Position numbers and translations under genes: made by a program. Below are positions 37,931 through 47,968 of a DNA stretch of 64,000 nt, piece after piece. Below the pieces are notes generated by a model. The model was not told the origin of the DNA and searched no databases. It saw nothing but the letters and a program-made list of their open reading frames with translations. Where the stretch lies: positions 25,728,962 through 25,792,961 of the forward strand of contig CM073522.1 in the NCBI GenBank assembly GCA_037074615.1, written 5' to 3'. This DNA is from Leucaena leucocephala (Eukaryota; Streptophyta; Magnoliopsida; Fabales; Fabaceae). Position 1 is the stretch's first letter. Every line of letters starts with the position of its first letter.

Positions 37931-39560
37931 TGGTCTTGTAATTTTATGCAACTTGGAGGGTATTTATGTAACTCCATCATTATAAACACCCCTTCCCCTC
38001 CCAACCACTTGAGGTTTTCGTCCAAGCTATGGAGGGGAGGAGTTCTTGAAGTTTTTCAAGGTGGAAGAAAAGAAGAAGATGATTCTTGCCATAATCAAGC
38101 TCAAGATCAAGGTATTATGATTCTAGTGCCTATCTTGATGTTGAGCTAGTTTGTTCATGGTTTTGTTGAGATTTAGAAGCTTAAAACCCTAAGCTAAGTG
38201 GCTGAACGAACTTTATAAGTTAAGGGGAAGATGAAATTGATGTTAGAATAATATTCAAAGGCTTGAAAGGAATAAGAATCAAGTGGTTTTGTGATGAAAT
38301 TGGCAACAATCCATCTTCCCCTTAATCTTTTCATATTTCAGCTTTGGCCTAGTTGAATGGGAATGAGTTGTATTATGTTAAATTTGAGCTTAGAAATGGA
38401 TTCAACATGCAAAATTGTATGGGAATAGAAAGTGAACTTTTATGTCAAAGAAAGCAAGTTTTGAATACTACTTGCTTCCATGGCTCTAATAAGTGAAATG
38501 AATGATATGATTGTGTATTTAGGGCCATGTGATGTCAAAAAGAATGAGTTGGAAAGGTTGATCAAACAACCTTAGTGGTTGGGAGGAAAGGGGTAAGATG
38601 AAGACATAAAAATACAAGGTAGCGAACTTATCTAAATTATGTGCATGATACTATACTTGTGTGTGTTAATATGTTGATTGTTGTACTTGATTATGTGAAG
38701 TATTTATGAGTATTTGAAACTCTATTCCTATTTATGCAATAGCAATATGTATAATGCATGAAATATTGAGCATAAGAACATGTCATTAGTTGAGCATTGG
38801 TTAAGTATACATGTCATGTACCAAGCATTTATCTTGCATATGTAAGTGGTAATGTTTGTTACTGAAATTTTCCCGAATCTCATCCTCCCTTACCCAACCA
38901 AAATAAGTATTTTAGCATGGAAAGGAATATTGCAAGAGATAGAGGAAGAATAATTGACATAGAGAATTGGAGAATTATACGTGTCATTGTATTATGTATT
39001 AATTCTCCATGTGATTGAATGTATAAACATGCCTAGTGTGTAGCATGATCCCATGAAATTATGTATGACAGTTATGGAATGTCAATATGAGCATGTGAAA
39101 GAATGAGGATAGTTCATACATGCTAGAATCTTGAGATGAATAAAAGCAACATTTTAGTGAGGATAAAATGTTGAATCTGAAACAGTGAGATTCCAGCAGT
39201 AATTTAGCTAAGTAAATGAATGAGTGTGGTTCTAGGATTTGGTGAGTTTATAGTACACGTCCTAAACTTTAAATTCATATATAATATGCCTTAATTTGAT
39301 GTGTACAAAAGAAGTTATTAATTTTTAAAGTTAAGACAGGAAATCTGGACAAGTGCTGTTTTACCAAAAGAACAGTAATAATTTTGTTAAAACTGGTACT
39401 GTTTAGTCTAGAGAATGGATAGATGAATATTTTTCTCTTAAAGACCATTGAAAAATCTTTAAATAAAAATTTGAACCACCTCAATACAATTTTTTTAAAA
39501 TTAGTTATGATTCTTTAAAGTTAGACTATTAATATGAAAATTATTAAGTAAATAGTACTC
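37931..39560 (+). repeat. Noncoding LTR-like repeat, copy 2 (related to 2270-3560)
   Basis: CATTATAAACACCCC at about 37978 looks like an LTR promoter TATA region, followed by CTTGAAGTTTTTCAAGG. The part from 38830 matches copy 1 block by block (CCCGAATCTCATCC, TTCATACATGCTAGA, TATAGTACACGTCCTAAAC, AAATAGTACTCG). The 67-codon ORF at 37946-38149 sits where LTR transcripts start and is probably not a gene. Confidence 0.5.
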
Positions 39561-41015
39561 GATGACTAAAATGAAAATTTTTTATTTTTGAGCTTAAATC
39601 TTAACTTTTTGCTTCCGTATGCATACTAATGATGGTACAACTAAGAATGTTTCACTAAACAAGGTCACCATTACCAGGAAAAAACAATCCTTCTCAAGGA
39701 CACTAATCATTATCTTTTCCCCCTCGTGCACATCTACTGTACTGATATGACGAAGGAGAGGAATGGAGCAACAGCAAGCTTTCTTGAGAGAAGACGGACG
39801 GAAGTTGATTGATGACCGGGATGATCAAGTGGCAGCCACATCATCTCTTATTCATTTACATATAGGACAACTCATTATGATTTGGACTGATAAAAATTTT
39901 TTTAAAAAAAACTCAAGATAAAGATTGAATTTTAATCGAATCAAAAGTTTAGAGATTGAGTCGCACTGAGTCATATTTGAAGGACTAAATTATAGGTGGG
40001 TTAATAGTTGAAGGATTAAAAAATTAAAGTTTTCAAAATTTGAAAACCTTTATTTGATGGTAAAAACTGTCAAGTATTTCTTCAGAATATATATGACACA
40101 TCTTTATTTTGACAGTTCTTAACTATAAAATATTAACAAAATTAACTGGCAAATATTTACATTTCAGGGCAAAAAAAAAAAAAAAAACGGTATGTATATA
40201 TGTTACCCCTATGCATCTCTGCATATGCCTCAAGTGCATTTCAATATTTTGTTGACAGTTGAAACATTGAATTTTTGAAAGGAGTATTGAAACTGTGGAA
40301 GATGATGAGTGATGGAGAAAAGGTTAACTCAGAAAAAATTTAATTAAAAAAAACATGGTGCTTTTTTAAAATTTCAATATTTTAGGGTCCTTAAATGGTA
40401 TTAAAATTCTTAAAAGGTCCCTAAATGTAGTTCTCCTTATACCTAAATTGCAAGGCCACATATGAAATTAACAGGCATTTGGGTAAGGTGACAATACTTC
40501 TTTTTAACTCTTTTAGGAAAACATTAAATTAAAAAAAAAACTTTCGAATATTTATTGTTCTTTTGAGAATACTTTGGGACAAAAATCATCTTTAATCTTT
40601 ATTTTAAATGTTATAGGAACATATATATAAGAATTAAATGGATAACTTTAAAACTGAGTTAATTTCGGAAGTTCAGAGAAATGCTAGATTAGCTCCAAAA
40701 GCCTTCCAAAGAAAAAGGAATTATATGACAATCAGTAACTTGTAAAAAATAACATACATGATAATAAAAATTAAAAAAAAAAATCTCCTCTCTCAGTTTA
40801 CCAATCGGGATATGATGATGTTTTACAATTGCAATTTGATGGGAAATGTACGACTCTCAGAATATTCCAATTCCAAATCTAGCATTGACCTCTTCAATAG
40901 ATAAATACAACAGAAATTTCTCAAATATTTCCTAATGACCACAACTCTTAAATGTGAAACAGTAAAGTGCAAAAATTTGTCAGCCTGTGTAGTACAACAT
41001 TGGTCACTGGAAAAA
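39561..41015. other. Low-repeat noncoding stretch
   Basis: No convincing ORF. A sequence near 39760-39910 is open for about 50 codons (start ATGGAGCAACAGC) without a recognisable product. 40800-41015 could be the 3' untranslated region of the minus-strand ORF upstream, since a T-rich tract ending in CTTTTTCCAG (a splice-acceptor-like site on the minus strand) lies at about 41016-41035. Confidence 0.3.
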
Positions 41016-41102
41016 GAAAATAATAAGAATTGCAATTACCAAGTTCACATATAAAAGTAATTAAATAGATGATGATGTTGTGTCTTTGATAAATATTTCT
41101 CT

Positions 41103-41474
41103 CTATCTTCCTTTTTCATGGCCATACTCTGATTTACTTCTTGTCCTTCTCATGCTTTTCTTAGGATCCAAGTTCAACCTGCTACCAACTGATATAATTT
41201 CTTCTTTCACTTCCCTTCCCTTCTCTGATCCTATTTCTTCAACCTCTCCTCTTATAACCATCTTCCTCTCTAGTTCCACTGGCAACTTACTGTCTGATCT
41301 TTTAATTTTGGGTTGATCTTTTTCTCTGGTTATAGGAAGAGAGATGCTTCTTGTGTCTCCTTCTCTCGCGAGTTCTTTATCTGCGCCTATAGAATATTGC
41401 TTCCCGTTGCTGTCTCTGGTTTTTGGTCTCATTTTGAAGAAAGTAAGAAATATACAGGAAGAGTTGTAAATCAT
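41103..41474 (-). CDS. Hypothetical 123-residue charged protein (doubtful)
   Basis: I do not recognise this protein. The open frame encodes a hydrophobic start (MIYNSSCIFLTFFKM) and then a hydrophilic, Lys/Arg/Glu-rich chain with no membrane segment or known motif, ending in RTRSKSEYGHEKGR. It lies in the least repetitive part of the window. On the same strand a 19-codon frame (MPVMHGNFISKLKPTTELE) ends in a TGA that overlaps its ATG as ATGA, so the upstream frame could act as a short upstream ORF. Alternatively the two are one coding region split by a frameshift or an intron. The start could also be the internal Met of KMRPKTRD. Some of the antisense strand is also open, so coding is not secure. 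Confidence 0.3.
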   Translation of the reverse strand: MIYNSSCIFLTFFKMRPKTRDSNGKQYSIGADKELAREGDTRSISLPITREKDQPKIKRSDSKLPVELERKMVIRGEVEEIGSEKGREVKEEIISVGSRLNLDPKKSMRRTRSKSEYGHEKGR

Positions 41475-41544
41475 TCCAACTCTGTTGTTGGTTTGAGCTT
41501 TGAAATGAAGTTGCCATGCATGACTGGCATGTCATTGGCATAAT

Positions 41545-43870
41545 TAATGATGATGTCTACATACAGGAAAAGCAGAAAGGAAGTGAAAATTTATAAATAT
41601 TTTTTGTTTGAATTAAAATATGTTAGCACTTAAAGTAATGAGCTCAGTAAACAGGATTGATCGATAAATTATTAAAAAAAATAATTTGTCTAATGTTAAT
41701 GACAATTAATTTGTCTTATATAATTATTACAAATATGACTGATACATCATCTTAAAACAATTTCTTTAAATTCTGAATGTGGATCTCGGTTATGTGGCAC
41801 TAAGATGAGAGAAAAGCTGTAGGAATAAAATGGAGAAAAAAGAGAGATCGCAATATGGAATTAACAGATCATGAATCGAATGAACAATAATCAATGAATG
41901 AAAAGGTGGTGATTTGGAGAATGGAAGAGGATGTCCATGAGGAAGTGGTCCACTGATTCAAGAATTAATTGAAAAAGTGAATGGATATTCTAATTGCAAC
42001 CACCAACTCGGATCCAAGTCCTAGTTTGCGACAACTCCAATTGGCATGAATCTGGTGGCCATTGTGCCATTTTACTTATCAGAGATGAGAGACCTGCCGT
42101 CTAAAGCTTGTGTGGCCGCGACTGCAAGGGTTGGGTTGCCTTCTTGCAATGCTACGGGTAGAATTGCCATTTTCTTTTTCAAAATAAAATATATAAATTT
42201 AAACAAATGACATATAATTTACATGTGGAGATTAAAGAGCCATGACAGCATAAGTAGGTTCAAGAGGAAGATTTAACGGTCAAAATTAACCATTGTTGAT
42301 GTTCAGGGTAACATTGCATCGCTTTTGACATTTCTGGAGCAATATTAAACTTAAAAAAACTTCTAAAATAATATTGCTCATACGTGATAATTTTTAAAAA
42401 AAAATTAAACCTTCACCTTAATAGTAATAGTAATAGATTAAATTATGCAATTTATCTCATCATATTGCTGTAACGTGGCGTGCTAGTTTGGCTGCTAGGG
42501 GCTCTCCCATTATATATATAATAGATAGATTATTTTACTGCCCATTATTTTTCCATTATAATTAAAAATAACTCCTTGTATATGACATGTGGGGCAAATT
42601 CGATTCAGTTATCAGTGCATAAGAGTTCTTGTTGTATTTGTATGTTACTTTTGCGGTTTATCAGTGATTGAAGTAATGGAGATGGAAGTTGATGATGGTC
42701 ACGATGCGGAGGTGGAGAAAACTGCGTTGATTTGAAAGTTACTAAGACCTTGAGTATTAGGGAAAGGATTTTGATTAAGAAAATCGGCTGAGGAAGGTGA
42801 AGATGATGGTATAGATCGAAGGCATTGAATACCGGGGAAGGTTTAGAAGTTATAAATATCTCTAAGAACTTATTCCAGTTCAAGCTAGATATTCGAATGT
42901 TGAGGAAAGGCAGATCTTACAGGGAAGATATTACTCCTCCGATCTTTAATATAAAATCTAATTTATAGTACTATTTATTTTTCTAAATATATAGAAAGTG
43001 GTGAATATTACTAATAAAAAGGTTTAGAGAGAGAGAGGATATAACGAGGTGCATATAAGCAAAAACTATCTAATTCGTAGAGGTAGAGCTTTCCAAAGCA
43101 CTTTAATTATAAAATATATATTTTGTCAAAGATATTTTTTTAAAAAAATATTCTTTAAAAATTTAATTATCTGGACGTTTTTGGATCGAAAATGTCCTAA
43201 AATTTGTTTATTTGTTTTTAAAAACAAGTTTGGGCCCAAAACGTTCCAACATGGCAAGTGCAAACCCAAATGCAGCAACTCATAGTAGCAAACGGAGCAA
43301 GCTAGCTAGTAAATGACCAATGACCAAGGGTAGCAACCAAAAACTAGCATTAATGCTTTGATGACTAAGTGTAGCAACAAAATTTTTAGTACCAATGCAA
43401 ACAACACCTAAGATGAACATTAACACTAATAGGAAGGGAAACATTGAGTGTTGCTACTCATTAAATTATACACTGTATTGTTGGTCTGCCAACAAAAAGA
43501 CTAACAAAGAGACTCTCACATTTATTAATTTGCCAAAATGAACAATTGCTATTATTTTTCTCCGGATCCTCACAATTATCAAACAAAAAGGGTTTTTTTT
43601 AAAAAAAACGCATTCTAACTGAACTTACGAAACGTGTCATTTTTCCTTCTGTCTTATTTTTCACAAATCATATAATGAGAGACAATCAAATAATTTTCTC
43701 TAAAATAATATATCAAATGTATTTGAACTCATGAAACTTGTTACTAATTTGATATTTTTTAGTTCATACCACATTAATTTCAATGCTTTAAACTAAAATA
43801 AATTTGAAAAATGGATGGATAACACTTTCATCTATCATAATAAAGGTTACTACATTAAATATTATTACTT
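41545..43870. other. Intergenic DNA with one weak minus-strand ORF
   Basis: 42605-42883 on the minus strand is open for 92 codons. The adjacent frame reads SSSPSSADFLNQNPFP-like residues, suggesting a decayed gene fragment with a frameshift, but I cannot identify it. 41800-42170 is GC-balanced single-copy-like DNA. 42900-43870 holds nothing recognisable. Confidence 0.3.
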
Positions 43871-43876
43871 TAATAA

Positions 43877-44350
43877 TCAAATATGAGTTTGAGTAATGTT
43901 GGTATTATTTGGTGAAGTAACACTAAGACGAGTAAGTGTTGATTGTGATAGAGGATTCCAAGGAAAGCAAGATCCATCAGGTGTGCAAGGACCAGATTCT
44001 TCTATATTCCAAATGCACTCATGGCATTTGTCTCGCTTTTGTACGTATACATCATAGTAGAAATGAGCTGAAGAAGTTGGTGGCCACCAAAAGCTACAGA
44101 AATACAAGGACCTCCATAACCACGGATCTGCCATGAATTTGAACGTATATTGTTCTTTGTATTTAACAGTGACCTCTCCAAGATCATGATGCTTATCTTT
44201 GCAATGAAGAGCCATGTCTTGTTGACTTTCTAAGTGATTGAAGATTCTCACTTTTATAGTTTGAGTAATGCCTGGAATATCGCCATTGACTTTCAAGATT
44301 GAAACAAATATGGCTACGAGCAAGAGTAAAGATTTCATATATGGACGCAT
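43877..44350 (-). CDS. S-protein homologue (SPH), plant self-incompatibility S1 family
   Basis: Small secreted protein of the S1/SPH family, whose founding member is the stigma S-determinant of field poppy; most other members have no assigned function. From the chosen start (157 residues) there is a signal peptide (MRPYMKSLLLLVAIFVSILK, cleavage near residue 23). An S1 domain follows, with IKVRIFNHL, HCKDKHHDLG (Cys50), SLYFCSFWW (Cys85), YDVYVQKRDKC and CIWNIEESGPC. Cys50, 85, 112 and 122 fit the family's conserved set; Cys109 and 128 are extra. A tail of about 30 residues after the domain has two N-glycosylation sequons (N148, N151) and is longer than usual. A TATA box at 44401-44412 puts transcription start near 44375, downstream of the first ATG at 44389, so the ATG at 44350 or 44338 is preferred. 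It is a single exon, intact, with no partner gene nearby. Confidence 0.85.
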   Translation of the reverse strand: MRPYMKSLLLLVAIFVSILKVNGDIPGITQTIKVRIFNHLESQQDMALHCKDKHHDLGEVTVKYKEQYTFKFMADPWLWRSLYFCSFWWPPTSSAHFYYDVYVQKRDKCHECIWNIEESGPCTPDGSCFPWNPLSQSTLTRLSVTSPNNTNITQTHI

Positions 44351-44400
44351 ATCTTGTATTTCTCTAGGCGATCGATGTGAGAAGTTCACACCCCTGACCT

Positions 44401-44412
44401 CCCTTTTTATAG
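44401..44412 (-). promoter_or_regulatory. TATA box of the SPH gene
   Basis: On the minus strand the sequence reads CTATAAAAAGGG, a close match to a plant TATA box, 51 bp upstream of the preferred start codon. An eleven-G run on the plus strand (44493-44503) lies about 80 bp further upstream. Confidence 0.65.
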
Positions 44413-45741
44413 GACCAAGCGTGAGTTAATTCCATATTCAATTCAAATAGGTAATATTTATTATGGCAATAATGATATTAAATTCATTGTGAGGGGGGGG
44501 GGGACTTATTATTATTAATGTTTGAATATGTAATAAATGCTTTGATATTTTAATTGGCATTGCATTTATTATATAGGATTTTTATTTCCAAATTTTCCTA
44601 ACAGTGATCATTGTATTCATGCATTTCGAAAGAAAAAGATGTAAAAGAAACTGTATGTACATGGGCCCACATTAAACTTTTATGTATATTATCAATTTTA
44701 TCTTTGACTTTCTCTGAAGACAGTGCATTTATTCATTCTTTCTTTAATGTTTAGAAGATACAGATGAGGATGGGGGAAAAAAGATAGTGAGCAAGAAGTA
44801 ACCAACACTATTACATAATTTGTTATATTTGATGTTTAATACATTACGGGTAAAGAGATAAGCGTTAAATATGATGCGACGGCAATAAGAAAAATAAATA
44901 CTTGACAATATTTGATAAAATTTGATGGTTGAAAAGGTCAAACATTATGCCACACCTTGAAAATTAAAAGACGACTGGCACGGAATACAAAAAAACCTAT
45001 ATTCCTTTAGCTTTAAACATATAAGTAATTTCAATAACCTTCATAATAAAATATTTACTAGTATAATAATTTTCCTCGAACATTTGTAATTCACATTTAT
45101 ATATATTAACATATTTTTTTATTACAAAAGATGATGCTTTGTAGGAATTTTGGCAAAGCCTCACCTGTTAAGTTGGACTTCACAAAAATTTTACAATGGC
45201 CTGTAGTGCAATACAACTATGGAGCTCTGCTCCTCAGTAGCATATGCATATATTTACATTTCAAAATATGAAAAGACACAGATCTTGTCTGTAGAATACG
45301 TGGAGCAACTCTACTACAATATACAAAAATATATATAAATATGTACAACAATTTACTTGATTTCTTGTAGCAGGCAAAAGCTTCGTCTCAATACAAGTCT
45401 TTAAAAGTCAACTAGAGCAGCAGTTCACATCTACCATCTGAATGTCAAAAATTGTTCTGGTAAATAACGTCCAACGGAAATATAAGTATGCAACAATGAT
45501 AAACATAACAAATCATATCTGAATAAAGTCATTCCATATATAAATAAGAAAAGATTAACTATTCATCATTTAAACATTAGCTGATTAAAACACAAGTAAA
45601 CAATGAAAGAAATAATCTTTTCAATTTAAACAAAATGGATCCCAAAACATTTGCTTTTTTGAAAATTGTTAAAACCGAATTGAAAATCAATTCGGGTCTT
45701 TATCAGGACTATGACAAAATGGGAACAGGCGCGGACACACA
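44413..45741. other. SPH upstream region and low-repeat DNA
   Basis: No ORF of note. 45120-45660 is low in repeats and looks like transcribed noncoding or intron sequence. At 45690-45736 a TTTATCAG acceptor-like site is followed by a short open stretch that, with the LTR removed, reaches a GAG/GTAAAT donor-like site at about 47615. Confidence 0.35.
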
Positions 45742-47603
45742 TGAAGGGAATTGGAAGGCACGCAGCGGAAATTAACTTTAAAAATTTTTCCATTCCCAGC
45801 CAGGATCTACCGAATGTGTTTAAGTCAAGGAGAAAGAAGTGTTACCTTCGGTTTCAAGCTTTGGTCGCGACCTCAGTGTCCACTAGTCGCGACTCCTCGC
45901 CTCTGGAACTTTCAGTCGCGACCTCCTCAGCTTTTAGTCGCGACCTGTCGCCTCTGGAGTTGTTAGTCGCGACCTACTATGCTTCTCGTCGCGACCTTCC
46001 TCTTCTTTTCGGATTTCTGACGTTCAGATGCCCGTATGGTCGCGACCTCAGCGTGTTCTGGTCGCGACCTTGCTTCGTGTCTGGTCGTATCGTAGAAGTC
46101 GACAGCTCAGATCGGCTTCCTCTACCGGTATCCACACGAACAGCGTTCCAATTGCGAACGACGTGCTAGCTCCTCTTGTCCCTCTAGGGCTTTATGGAGA
46201 TTCCGTCCTCACCGTCTCTATTTCGGCAGTTTCTTATCTGCAAACCTTTTGCACTCTCCCTGCCCCCTTTTCTCACGACTGAATGTGTGTGAAGAGATCT
46301 ATTGTGTGTGGAACCCTAGCTCCTAATGTCAAATATATAGGAAGCTATCGGGCTTCTAATAGGGCCGGGCTTCAGAATTAATCTTATATTAATTCTGAAT
46401 TAATACAATATCATATATTGCATAATTTAATAAGAAACTGATTAAATAAATATGGTTTATATTAAATCCGTCCCACAGATTTAATTCACCTATTTATTTA
46501 ATTTAAAATAAAGATAAGACAGAATTATATTTGATTTATTCTCATAAATCAAATTTGAGATATCTTATCAATTTGAATTTCAAATTCAAATAGATCATAT
46601 CCATTTAAATTCAAATTCAAAAATGATAGAGATTTAATTTATCCTTATAAATTAAATCTTACAAATATCTCTTATATTATTTATATAATATATATATAAA
46701 CTAATTTATATATATATATATAAAATATATATCCACCCTAGATTATTCATTGAATTTAGACATCTCTTAGATTCAATGAATCTGGACTTCATAGCTCGCA
46801 TTGGGCTGTTTTGTGTGCGACCCTGTAGGCCCATATGAAGTTGGCAGTGGCCCAGTTACTATACTGACCCACAAGTCGTAAGCGGTCTCTAGCAAGGCAT
46901 TACGACTACCAAAAACATATGAGGATCGATAAACGATGTAACCTTTCATACAACCATATCACGTCCCTTTTGTCACACGATATTTCGGTCAAGGATGAGG
47001 CATGGTGAACGTCATCCTCCTGTTCCTGACCGTTACTTTCTCGATCCCTGAGTAGTCTGAATATAGAAATGGAACTACCCTTCCATTCCAGTATGGCCAT
47101 ACATTTCTCAGACTCACTCATCGAGGGGCCCAGTAATATCTCTCTACGAATGTGAGGGACAAATTCCATCTTGACCATTCACATTCCTCCGCATGAAAAA
47201 CCACTAAGCCCGAGCATAGCCTTTATGATCACTCGGTCAAAAGTGACTTTTGACTAGGTCAAAGCTGAGCGTTTGTCATGTAGGAATCCATGATGATCTC
47301 AGGTCAAAGGGCATAGTGACATGGCTTGTATATGAGAGAAACTTATGACTTAACCCATGCAGCTCTCTCATAGCGGGTCGATCCAACACCTTGTACTCTT
47401 ACATGTGCTTATGACTTTGATTTATATCTCTATATATCTTCAAAGTCATACTGGTCTTATTTCATCTCTGCTCCCGCATAGATGACCGACCAGGGACATT
47501 TAGTATAAAATCACTAGTTATCCAAGGATTGTCATCATAGTAAACATGCAAATAATATGATAACATGATACAATGATTGGCCCCTAGGGCACAATTTCCA
47601 ACA
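45742..47603 (-). mobile_element. Solo LTR, Copia type, with GGTCGCGACC array (TSD ACACA)
   Basis: Starts TGAAGGGAATTGGAAGGC and ends CACAATTTCCAACA; the reverse complement starts TGTTGGAAATTGTGCCC. It is 1862 bp, flanked by exact ACACA (45737-45741 and 47604-47608), with no internal region. It is collinear with the solo LTR at 29321-31143, except that it carries about 200 bp with eight GTCGCGAC palindromes between 45864 and 46068, absent from the sister copy, and has fewer of the AT-rich tandem units. The ORFs at 45711-46282 and 46906-47178 are incidental; the repeated Ser-Arg-Asp residues in one come from the palindrome array. Confidence 0.92.
45864..46068. repeat. Array of eight GTCGCGAC palindromes
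   Basis: GTCGCGAC, mostly inside (G)GTCGCGACC, occurs eight times at irregular spacing of about 20-55 bp. The GC-rich, CpG-containing motif stands out strongly from the AT-rich surroundings. Confidence 0.95.
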
Positions 47604-47608
47604 ACACA

Positions 47609-47759
47609 TTCCAAGAGGTAAATAACATATCTGGAGCTGCTACAAGCCAAGAATAACAGGCGTAAGTGAAACTCACGAAAATTTCCCTCCCTCCGTTCCA
47701 TGTGTTAGCCATCACACGGGGCTAGCACCTCCAAATCACCCCGCTAGCTAGGTATGCCA
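47609..47759. other. Pre-insertion locus fragment between two solo LTRs
   Basis: 151 bp of low-repeat DNA left between two LTR insertions, containing GTAAATAACATATCTGGAGC and a G/C-rich CACACGGGGCTAGCACC stretch. Together with 45660-45741 and 55610 onwards it once formed a continuous sequence. Confidence 0.6.
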
Positions 47760-47968
47760 TATTAGATTTTATATGTTTTGATGATGTCAAAAGAGTATAA
47801 AGAATTAAGTTTTTTTTTTTTTTGGAGAAAGAGGACGGTACCTCCAGAGTTTATTAGATGCCCTCACTTAAAGTGGTGGAGGAATACCGTGGTTACAAAG
47901 GTAAATTATATTACTATAGACTAAACAAACAATTTAAACTATAAAGATCACTTATAAATATAAAAGTT

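Noticed and set aside
45711..46282. Overlapping plus-strand ORFs with repeated Ser-Arg-Asp segments, looking like a repetitive protein
   Set aside because: They lie within a solo LTR and the repeats are translations of the GTCGCGAC array; the sister LTR has no equivalent frame.
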